A DNA stretch of 30,752 nt from Hypsibius dujardini (taxonomy: Eukaryota; Tardigrada; Eutardigrada; Parachela; Hypsibiidae): NCBI GenBank assembly GCA_001579985.1, contig LRSR01000911.1:1-30752 (forward strand), given 5' to 3'. Shown piece after piece: positions 22,549 to 30,752 of this stretch. Every line of letters begins with the position of its first letter. Positions within the stretch are counted from its first letter, which is position 1. Under the pieces are notes generated by a model, which was not told the origin of the DNA, did not search any database, and saw only the letters and a program-made list of their open reading frames with translations. The position numbers and the translations under genes were made by a program.

Positions 22549-23604
22549 ATGTCTACTGCATTCTCTCGTCCGCCCTCTAAACCCACTGACGATCAGGAAG
22601 ACGACGACCCCTGGTTTTTGTCACCATTTTTTATTGCTAGCACAGCCGTTTTGACGTCTGGCGCAGTAACTTTTCTGGTTTTACGCTCAGAATCACCGAA
22701 AATGACCGTCGCCGATCTAATCGGCTCGCTCAAAGACAATCCCTACTTCGGAGGCAAGTTTTTTTACTGGGCGGAATCAGTTTCCTCTACAGAAAGACTT
22801 TTGAATGAAAAAGAAACTAAGTCAATTTCCTGAAAACTTAACAATGCGTGGTTATGATTGATTAATTGATCAACTGTTGATTCTATTTATTGTTGAGTTG
22901 ATGCGTTGATTCATTGATTGGGCTTTTATTGCAGCGGGATTCGGTCTGGTCGGCGTTGGAGCTGGCGTGGCTGTCCTTCGCAGAGGCCTTCAGCTTGGCA
23001 CGGTTCTGTTTCGACGACATTACACGACCACGTTGGAAGTACCCAGCCGTGACAAATCGTATCAGTGGTTGCTGCAGTGGATCACTGCGCGGGCTGGTAA
23101 GGCATTTCATGTAACGTGAATGCTTGCTTGATTGATTGTTTGTGTGTCGCAGTTTGTGCCTTTAATCAATCGATTTATGACAGTCAATCGCACTTCAACG
23201 AATTTTTTGTTTGCGATCGATTGAGTGATCGTTGCAGAAACGTGCTTGTTTAATTCTTTCCAGCTCGGAACACGCAACACATCAGTGTTGAGACGACCTA
23301 CACGCAGGAGGAAGATGGCGGTCGAGTATTGACGAAATTCGATTTTTTACCCGGACCCGGTGTCCACATTTTTCGGTAAGTGCGAATGTATCCCAATTGC
23401 AAATTCCGGCGCAGGGAGTCGTTGCATGTTGGTACAAATAGGTACAAGAATAACTGGATTCGAGTGGAACGGAGCCGAGAGCAGCAAGGCATGGACTTTT
23501 CAATCGGGGCGCCGATGGAAACCGTCACGCTGAGTTGTATCGGAAGAGACAAGATGATTTATCACGAGATGCTGGAGGAAGGTTCGTGGCTCGTAGCTAT
23601 GCTG

Positions 23605-23642
<38 letters not shown>

Positions 23643-25342
23643 GTCTGTTTGTCTGTCTGTGTTTGTTTGTGTGTCTGCCTGTCTGTGTGTCTGCCTGTCT
23701 GTTTGTCTGTGTCTGTCTGCCTGCCTGCATGCTTATCTATCTTCCTGTGAGCTCGTCTGTGTGCTGCCTGAACCTTTTTATTTGTCTGCTTGTCTCTCCG
23801 TCTGACTTTTTGTAAGCGGTGTCTGTGCTTCCTGTTGACCGTCCTCGTTGTCTGGTTAATTTGAGCATCGTATGGTGCTTTCATCTTCTCTAGCGCGGAA
23901 ACTGGCACTACAGAAAACGGAGGGAAAAACTGTGATCTACACGGCAATGGGATCGGAGTGGAGGCCGTTCGGCTACCCTCGACGGAGACGTCCGCTCGAT
24001 TCCGTGGTGCTCGACCAGGGTGTCGGCGAGCGCATTCTCAGCGATGTCCAGGAATTCATCCAGAACCCTCAGTGGTATATTGATCGGGGAATCCCCTATA
24101 GAAGAGGGTATAAACCAAGCGGACTGAAGATCTTTTTTGCTCTTTTTTGAAGTCATCTTAATGGGAATTGCGTATTCCAGATATCTGCTGTATGGACCGC
24201 CCGGCTGCGGAAAAAGCAGTTTTATCACCGCATTAGCCGGGGAGTTGGAGTACAGCATTTGCATTCTGAATTTGAGCGAACGAGGCCTGGCGGATGATCG
24301 GCTGAACCACCTGCTCAATGTCGCTCCGCAGCAGACCATCATTTTGCTGGAAGACGTCGACGCGGCGTTCGTCAGCCGTGAAGACAGTCCCAAGAGTAAG
24401 TACTTCTTCCCGCTAAACATTACAGCGCTATAGAAACAGGAAATACCGGGGAGAATTTTTTTTCTATGGACATTTCAGCGGCAGCGGCGTTTGAGGGGTT
24501 AAATCGGGTGACTTTCAGTGGACTACTCAATACCATCGACGGTGTCGCTTCGTCGGAGGCGAGAATTCTTTTTATGACCACCAACCATATTAATCGGTAA
24601 GTACCACATGCGGGGACTACATGAGCAGACACAGACGCACAGACAGAGAGATGAAGAGATATACAGGCACACAGACATGTAGGCAGGCAGACAGACGGAC
24701 CGAAAGACAGTTTAACAGGCAGGCAGATAGACAGACAGACAGACAGGCAGGCAGGCAGGCAGGTAGGCAGGTAGGCAGGCAGACGATTGAGCAAACTGGC
24801 ACATAGACATGGTAAGACACAGGAAAACGAGGTAGCAGGCAGACGAGAAGATATGTCAGCTTGTGCGTCCTTTAAGTTTAGTGACTGACTGTGTGTTGAT
24901 TTGTCTGTCTGTCTGTCTGTCGGTCTCCCCCAGCCCAGTCTGTCTTCTGTATGGCTTGATGTCTCTCTGCAAGCCTAGTCTTATGGAATCACATATTTGC
25001 GATTGCTTTTCGAGGTTGGACCCTGCACTCATAAGACCCGGCCGTGTGGACATCAAGGAGTACATCGGGCACGTGACGGAGTACCAACTTGTCCGGCTCT
25101 TCCGGCGGTTCTACCCCAATGAAAGTGCTTCAAGAGCCGCCCAGTTCGCTAAGGCAGCCATCGGTCAAGGCGCACCCATCAGTGCGGCGACCGTTCAAGG
25201 GATGTTTTTGATGTTTAAAAGCAACCCCGACGATCTGTTTCGAAACCTCCACCTCTTGGCGCCTACCTCGCCGCTACGTGGCCAGGCGACCCATCAAGCG
25301 CCCTTCCACGAAGCGGGCCATGAGGCCGCTGCCGCTATATAG
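22549..25342 (+). CDS. BCS1L: BCS1-type mitochondrial AAA ATPase, paralogue 1
   Basis: Eight plus-strand exons: 22549-22753, 22935-23096, 23264-23375, 23442-23581, 23894-24107, 24181-24395, 24479-24596 and 25015-25342, giving 497 aa (human 419). BCS1 moves the folded Rieske protein across the inner mitochondrial membrane into complex III. Visible: [20 protein letters not shown] (the membrane helix region, about 56-75), the BCS1-specific domain with WIRVERSR and [20 protein letters not shown], Walker [10 protein letters not shown] (283-291), Walker [12 protein letters not shown] with Glu335-Asp336, FMTTNHINR, and [12 protein letters not shown] with the arginine finger. Met52 aligns with the human start, so 51 residues, including a second hydrophobic helix (about 24-45), are added in front. 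The C-terminus also carries about 30 extra residues. Intron 1 uses a GC donor (GGCAAGT); its phase and the exact rebuilt motif support it. Confidence 0.95.
23607..23775. repeat. CTGT microsatellite in BCS1 paralogue 1, intron 4
   Basis: CTGT array with GTGT and CTGC variants in intron 23582-23893. Paralogue 2 has the same kind of array at the homologous intron (after LEE). Confidence 0.92.
24622..24925. repeat. CAGA/CAGG array and short CTGT run in BCS1 paralogue 1, intron 7
   Basis: CAGA, CAGG and TAGG units at 24622-24815 and a short perfect CTGT run at 24899-24922, in opposite orientation, inside intron 24597-25014. The two could pair in the transcript. Confidence 0.9.
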
Positions 25343-26048
25343 AATTATGCAGATTGTGATGCATTTGTTTTCGATACATAAAAAAAAGGGCAACCAAGAA
25401 ATTGCAGGAACAGTACGATGAATCGGTCCTATTTCGGGTCACTAGCAATGTCCGTGGAGTTGGAATCCTCATCCACTCTTATATATTGAAATATACTTCT
25501 TATAGACACTGCCCATTCAGAGCTTGTCTGCGACATTTTTTGCATAGGGATGAGCGGGAGAAACAAATTCGCAAGCTAATTTAGCATTATTTGGGCAAAA
25601 TTAGGCAACACAAAGAAAATGCACGCAAATGAAAATCAGCTGCTTGAGGGTCGTTCCAGTTCCAGCAGACTGCTGGATTAATCTATAAAGCTGGAATGGA
25701 GGATTGAGGATGGCGATTGCGAATTGGAAGTGGCATCACCTGAAATTCCATGGAAAATGAAGTTTCCATTCCATTCAATTCCTCCCATGCGGAAAGTCGG
25801 CCTTGAAAAAACCAATTCCAAATTTCCGGCTCGTTGATCTGTCTTTTTTTAGCGCCGCGTCCGACGTGTCACTCACCTCGATCCACTTCATTCAAGACGA
25901 CTTGCATTTGTGGCTTTGGCGCACTCATTATTTAACGTGATAATGAATTCCTACACGCAGACTTTGAAAAGTTGTAATTAAATATATATAAAAATTAGCA
26001 AGATTAATTTTAGTTGCATTTTGTTCTCACCCTTTTTGCAATCTCACC
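25343..26048. other. Spacer between the two BCS1 paralogues
   Basis: 706 bp between the stop of paralogue 1 and the start of paralogue 2. No exon was recognised. The stretch 25655-25850 contains repeated GGAATT/ATTCC words in both orientations, a degenerate inverted structure. Any promoter of paralogue 2 should lie in the last few hundred bases; it lacks the TGCGCAAYGCACT word found in the two divergent promoters. Confidence 0.5.
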
Positions 26049-27247
26049 ATGCGCTCGGTTTTTTTCGATTTACTCTCCTTTGTGGGGAACGATGCGTTTA
26101 TCTCTGTGCGGATTGCTGTGATATTTCTGGCCGTGTTAATTGCCCTCTGCCAGAAACTCTTCTGGGATGTCTCCCTCTTTGATTACCTCGCGGATCTCTG
26201 TAACAATCCGTATTTCGGAGCGACCTTCTCCTTGGTCGGATTGGGAGCCTGTTTGGCTGCGTTACAGGTCAGGGGATATTTCAGTTTTGATTGCACTTCA
26301 TGAATAATATATGTTACTGACAGTGAATCATTGGGCGCCTCGGTTGATTGATCTATTGCACCATTTTACATTGCGCATGGAATACTGGTGCTTGATTGAT
26401 TGATCGATCTATTGCACCATTTTACATTGCGCATGGAATATTGGTGCTTGATTGATTGATTGATCATTGTGTTACACTAAATTATGCTGTGGTTTTTTAT
26501 TGATGCTTTTGTTTCTGTTTCAGCAAATGTGGTCGATGGGCCAGCATTTCTACTCGTCCTACCTGACATGCAGCGTGGAGATTCCCAGCACGGATGAGAG
26601 TTTCAGTTGGGTGTTGCAGTGGATCTATGCGTCACGCTTGAAAAATCCCCTGCACTTGAGTGTTGAAACGACACACGCACAAAATACATCTGGGAAGAAA
26701 GCCAAGAATCGGTTCGATTTCGTGCCAGCTACCGGAATGCACCACTTTTCGTAAGGGGGAGAATTTGAATGAGTCCAAACATCATCACTAAGCCTTTGGT
26801 TGGCTGTTTGATTGATTGTTTGATTGATTTTTGATGGATTTAGTTCGCGCCGTGCGCGATTGATTTTTCGCGAATTTAATTGCCGCCGTGCTCGATTGAT
26901 TGATGTATTGAGGATGTTGTTTGACTAAATTGTTTTTTATTTAGTTGATCAATCAGGGTGGAAAAGTTCCTTGCTCTTTTTAAAATTGCAATTTTTCGGA
27001 GATTTTATTTGTATTTCTAATACTTATCTTAAGCAATACCCCTCTATTATTGTTTTCTTCGGATTACAATTTTCCATTTTGTGGTTGCAGCTACAAAAAC
27101 AAATGGATTCAGATTTCACGGAATAAAGCACAGACAGACAACTCGTTCTGCTTGCGGCCCATGGAGATGTTGGTGCTGCGGACCAGTGGCCGTGATACTT
27201 CCATCTTCAGGGATATTCTGGAAGAAGGTGTGTGACTATCTATCTAA

Positions 27248-27295
<48 letters not shown>

Positions 27296-28514
27296 TTCTC
27301 TGTCTGTCTGTCTGTTTCTCTGTCTGTCTGTTTGTCTGTTTGTCTGTCTGTCTGTTTCTCTGTCTGACTGTTTCTCTGTCTTTCTGTCTGTCTGTCTATC
27401 TTTCTGTCTGTCTGCCTACCTGTAACATTATTCTTTGCATTTCCTATCAGCTTCCACCTACGTCCAGACCAAAAACCAAGGAAAAACCACAATCTTCTAC
27501 GCCATGAACGGCTGCTGGTCCACCCTCTCCACGCCGCTGCATAAACGCCCCGTTGAGTCGGTCGTCCTCGATCGCGGCGTTGCCGAAAAGATCACGTCCG
27601 ATCTGGAGCACTTTGTCGATCACTCTGAGTGGTACCTTAACCGCGGCATCCCCTACCGTCGTGGTTATCTCCTGTATGGGCCGCCCGGTACAGGCAAGAC
27701 CTCCTTCATCATGGCGTTGGCAGGCCTCTTCAATCTCAATATCTGTATCCTCAACCTGAGCGAGCGCTGGCTGACCGATGACGTCTTCAATCAGCTGCTG
27801 TGCAATTCCCCACAGGTTGCGCGATTAAATTCATTTGAAATTTATTTTTAACGTCGAAAAGCCGGATTGTGCTTTTAAATAAGTTATATATTCATTTGTT
27901 AAGAATTTACCGAAATATAACTGCATTCTTGAGGGCATATTGGGATTTATTTAATGCCCCAAAATTCACTTTTAAGTTATGTTTGAAATCTTCCGTTGAA
28001 CATTAAGGCTTTATATTTACATATAAATATTGTATCAGAAATGAATTAAATATATGGAGGTTTCAGTAAATCTTTTTTTAAATGTAAAACATTTTTTTTA
28101 TTGAATAAGCTGGAATTAATTATGTATTTTGTTTGACTTTGAATATGCTTTTTAAACAACATTATTCTTATAGGACAGTCTGTTCTTGCTGGAGGATGTC
28201 GACGCGGCGTTTCTAAATCGGGAACGCGATCGAAATAGCAAGGCCTCGGATGCGGCAGCAGCAGCGGGGGGAAGCACGACTAGTAAGTGAGGCGTCTTTT
28301 CTGGGCCTGGATTGTTTGGCTTGTCGAGTACGGTGTTTTGATTACGTGGCTTTGGATTTTCATCGGCTTGCTTAGAAAATGTGGCGTTTGATGGGATGAG
28401 TCGGCTGACGTTCAGCGGATTTCTTAATGCAATCGACGGCGCAGCGTCTGCGGAGGGGAGAATTCTGTTTATGACGACAAATTATGTCGACCGGTAAGAA
28501 GATTCCGTCGATAC

Positions 28515-28546
<32 letters not shown>

Positions 28547-28934
28547 GCTTGTCTGTTCTGTCTGTCTGTCTGTCTGTTTGTCTTGTCCTCGAGGAGAGTC
28601 TATGAAGACGTTGTTCTACCGTGCTTGCTCTGACGAAACCTTTGGAGTTTTCAGGTTGGACCCCGCCCTATTACGACCTGGTCGCATTGATCTCTCCCAA
28701 CACATCGGCTTCGCCTCTGAATACCAGCTCCAGAAAATCTACCTCCGGTTTTACCCGGAAGAGTCGGAAAAGGCCGCCCGGTCATTTGCCAGTTTGGCTG
28801 TGGACACTGCGCCCAGCATTACCATGGCCCAAGTGCAGGGTCTTTTCCTGCTGCATAAATACGATCCGCGAGCCGTCTTTGACGATCTCGCCCTGCTCAG
28901 CCAGAGCTTTGTCGGCATCCCGCCGCCATCGTGA
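26049..28934 (+). CDS. BCS1-type mitochondrial AAA ATPase, paralogue 2
   Basis: Seven plus-strand exons: 26049-26267, 26524-26750, 27091-27227, 27451-27815, 28174-28282, 28376-28493 and 28655-28934, in phases 0, 2, 1, 0, 1 and 2, giving 484 aa. It has the same architecture as its upstream neighbour: an extra N-terminal helix (about 17-36), then [20 protein letters not shown] (the BCS1 membrane helix), a BCS1-specific domain with [14 protein letters not shown], Walker [10 protein letters not shown] (271-279), Walker [12 protein letters not shown] with Glu323-Asp324, FMTTNYVDR and [12 protein letters not shown]. The ATPase core looks intact, but the BCS1-specific domain is strongly diverged: the arginine-rich [10 protein letters not shown] of paralogue 1 is replaced by [12 protein letters not shown] low-complexity insert ([15 protein letters not shown]) follows Walker B. 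Four of six introns match those of paralogue 1 in site and phase. It may be a sub- or neofunctionalised copy. Confidence 0.94.
26345..26464. repeat. 56-bp tandem duplication in BCS1 paralogue 2, intron 1
   Basis: Two tandem copies, 56-bp period: ATCTATTGCACCATTTTACA starts at 26351 and 26407, each copy containing ATTGCGCATGGAATA and bordered by TGATTGAT runs. Only one or two bases differ. Confidence 0.9.
27237..27425. repeat. CTGT microsatellite in BCS1 paralogue 2, intron 3
   Basis: CTGT array with TTCTCTGT variants filling most of the 223-bp intron 27228-27450, which matches intron 4 of paralogue 1 in site and phase. Confidence 0.93.
28517..28584. repeat. CTGT microsatellite in BCS1 paralogue 2, intron 6
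   Basis: CTGT run in intron 28494-28654, at the site homologous to intron 7 of paralogue 1, which also carries CAGA/CTGT arrays. Confidence 0.93.
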
Positions 28935-29164
28935 TTTTTCTGTTTTGTGTGCGGGTGTGTCAAATAGGAATACTCATCGGTTGAGCAACACTTGTTTTTG
29001 TTTTACCTTTTTCTGCCTTCTGAAATTCTTCATTTTATCAGAGTGACTTTGGGGTGAATCTCAAGTTCCGTCCCTCTGTTTGTGTGGTTTATTTCCTCTC
29101 AGTTTGTAAGTGGAGTAAACGAATTCGGGTAAAAATGATCGACCAGCCCTTTTGGAAATGCCTA

Positions 29165-29406
29165 CAGTAAGCGACAGGAAAAAGTTGAAAGGAGAGTCTG
29201 AGAGATGGGCAAAAGGGGCGGAGCAAGGGGTTAGAAAAGACAATCAGTAAATCAACCAGCAAAGCTTCACCGCTTGTTTTGTGGTGAATTTAAGTCGTCA
29301 TAAAGTCACCGGTTGATTAGGTGATTGCGTGCAACTAACTCCCTGCCCCACCCCTTTTGCCCATCGCTCGGACCCTCCATTTTTTCCTGTCGCTTACTTT
29401 TTACTG
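29165..29406. mobile_element. MITE, TA-flanked (family A, copy 2)
   Basis: A 242-bp element between TA at 29163-29164 and 29407-29408. The left end CAGTAAGCGACAGGAAAAAG is inverted on the right, where a 7-base insertion follows CAGTAA. Subterminal blocks GATGGGCAAAAGGGGCGGAG (left) and CCACCCCTTTTGCCCATCGC (right) are inverted and match copy 1 at 20609-20899. No coding capacity; the short open frame here reads through the element. Confidence 0.82.
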
Positions 29407-29408
29407 TA

Positions 29409-29523
29409 GAGTCATTCGGTGTCAATTTCTAGACCCACCCGTATATTATGCCTGCACACACTGCTACCCTAGAGTCATAATATGCGGGGATCGTTAAAAA
29501 CTGGCACCAAATGGTCGAGACTC
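29409..29523. mobile_element. MITE-like element, TA-flanked (family B)
   Basis: A 115-bp segment beginning GAGTCATTCGGTGTCA and ending, on the other strand, GAGTCTCGACCATTTGGTGC. Looser pairing continues inward to matching ATATTATG words. TA lies at both flanks (29407-29408 and 29524-29525). It directly abuts family A copy 2 and shares its TA. Confidence 0.65.
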
Positions 29524-29831
29524 TACATTACTGCAACGTAATTTTCGGTTGATCGAATCGTCGAACAAAGCAGGGTGGAAACCAGATTGGTGCAGGATCG
29601 ACCTGCGTTGATAGTACCGAGGGACCCAGGTTGTATCCTGCCTGCGTTCCAGCCATCTTGATTGGATTTCAGCTTGTTCTAACTCGGGCAAATCCAGGCA
29701 GGATTCAGACAAGAGTCATCGTACGAGACAGACACCTCGTCAGTCTGCAACAGGGGCTCGTTTACATAGAGTCCTTACAAGTCGGAGCTGGAAGCCCTCG
29801 TGGTAGAGCCAGGGGTGGGCAAAGGGTCAAA

Positions 29832-30175
29832 CTGCATTTTTTCAAAATTGAACCCAAAATGGGTCATTTTGTTCTTGATCATTTAAAACTTGTGGGGTTA
29901 TTCTCAGTCTGATTTCCAAGGACCTCTGGCATTTCAGAACATTTTCAACAACTTCAGTTTTTCTATCAAATTTATGATTTGTCGAGATCAATAAACCATG
30001 GCTGTCAATAACTGCAAATGGATGTTGAAAAGCATTCAAGAATGGTCCAAATTTGAAGGGAAAAACCGAAGTTTTTAGAAATGTTTTGAAATCCCATATT
30101 GTCCTTGTAAATTTGATCTTCAAAAGTATCAGGAACAAATCACGAATTTTTGGGTTCAGTTTTGAGACAAATGCA
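29832..30175. repeat. Long degenerate fold-back inverted repeat
   Basis: Arms 29832-29973 and 30049-30175 pair as an imperfect inverted repeat around a spacer of about 75 bp. Matched words include TGCATTT at the tips, TGAACCCAAAA, TTTGTTC(C/T)TGAT, CAAGGAC, CATTTC/GATTTC with AACATTT, and CAACTTCAGTTTTT against AAACTTCGGTTTTT. A minus-strand open frame (29842-30138) lies inside it and is probably an accident of the structure. Confidence 0.7.
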
Positions 30176-30702
30176 TTTTGCAGTACAAAAATATCGTCAG
30201 CCTCGAAGCTGAAAAATTAGCAATTTAGTATTTGAGGCGGTGAGCCCGATCTAACGCCAGAAAATTAATAATAGAGAGAGATGCAGAAGAAATTGACGAA
30301 CTCAAACATGGGAGAAAGGGGTTGGCCTCGCAGCATCCAAATCTGACGTCATTTGCATACGCGATCCCGTATTTCAACTAAAGAAGCGCTTCATTCCAAT
30401 AAAACGGGTGTGAGTCTGCCACATGTACCGTCAGTAGTTATAGTATTGCTTCGGCCGTCGGTAAATAACGCACGATAAAATAAATACACATTTGAGCGCG
30501 CAAGTTTAGAAGAACAAACACGCCTCATTCAATTTCGATGAAGTTTTCTTACTTCAAGCGCGGATTTCAAGACACGGAAAACTTTGTTTTGAGAGCTCAC
30601 CAAGAAGACATCAACCCCCCCGAGGCCCAGGGTACGAGATTACAGCGGCTAGCCGTGCGAAGTGACAAACCATGTAAGATAAATACCGCAAGCCAAAGAG
30701 AC

Positions 30703-30706
30703 AGGC

Positions 30707-30751
<45 letters not shown>

Positions 30752-30752
30752 G
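30703..30752. repeat. CAGA/GACA microsatellite at window end
   Basis: Starts with CAGGCAGAGA and continues as perfect CAGA units to the last base, so its full length is not visible. Confidence 0.95.

Larger units (their letters stand above)
28935..30752. other. Intergenic region made of small mobile and inverted elements
   Basis: No gene recognised. It contains two abutting TA-flanked MITEs (29165-29523), a long fold-back repeat (29832-30175) and a terminal GACA microsatellite, annotated separately. 29527-29831 and 30176-30702 hold nothing I can identify. Confidence 0.5.

Noticed and set aside
29842-30138. 98-codon minus-strand open frame
   Set aside because: It lies within the fold-back repeat; no conserved domain was seen.

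Overview
This is nuclear DNA of an invertebrate animal. Genes are split by GT-AG introns of about 66 to 1,336 bp, there are no bacterial gene features, and the recognisable genes are animal housekeeping genes. Family-level protein resemblance and the compact exon style make a tardigrade (Hypsibius-like) my best guess at the organism. That guess is weak; only 'metazoan' is firm.

Layout. 1-3112: a rhodopsin-like GPCR on the minus strand (two exons, 387 aa). 3113-8962: a gene-poor stretch holding a decayed MFSD6-like transporter (minus strand, about 4240-5703), a mariner-type HTH fragment (about 5857-6260) and a dead pogo-superfamily transposase (about 6400-7933). 8963-10912: a divergent type II pantothenate kinase on the minus strand (three exons, 383 aa) that lacks two catalytic residues. 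12603-15624: a cytochrome b561 on the minus strand (five exons, 280 aa), head to head with CSTF1 (CstF-50) at 15956-20011 on the plus strand (six exons, 465 aa). 21071-22037: the mitochondrial acyl carrier protein NDUFAB1 on the minus strand (two exons, 202 aa), head to head with two tandem BCS1-type AAA ATPases on the plus strand, 22549-25342 (eight exons, 497 aa) and 26049-28934 (seven exons, 484 aa). 28935-30752: intergenic DNA made largely of small mobile elements and inverted repeats. All six housekeeping-type gene models and the GPCR close in frame across every proposed splice junction.

Function. Several genes touch mitochondria or CoA biology: NDUFAB1 (complex I and lipoic acid synthesis, with a phosphopantetheine arm derived from CoA), BCS1 (Rieske protein insertion into complex III) and the pantothenate-kinase homologue (CoA pathway). 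Nothing shows that they are co-regulated, except that the NDUFAB1/BCS1 and CYB561/CSTF1 divergent promoters share a TGCGCA-rich motif.

Repeats. Tetranucleotide CTGT/CAGA arrays are very dense, mostly inside introns. At least four TA-flanked or TIR-bearing MITE-like elements are present, along with a 57-bp minisatellite that ends in a 26-bp hairpin and a long fold-back repeat.
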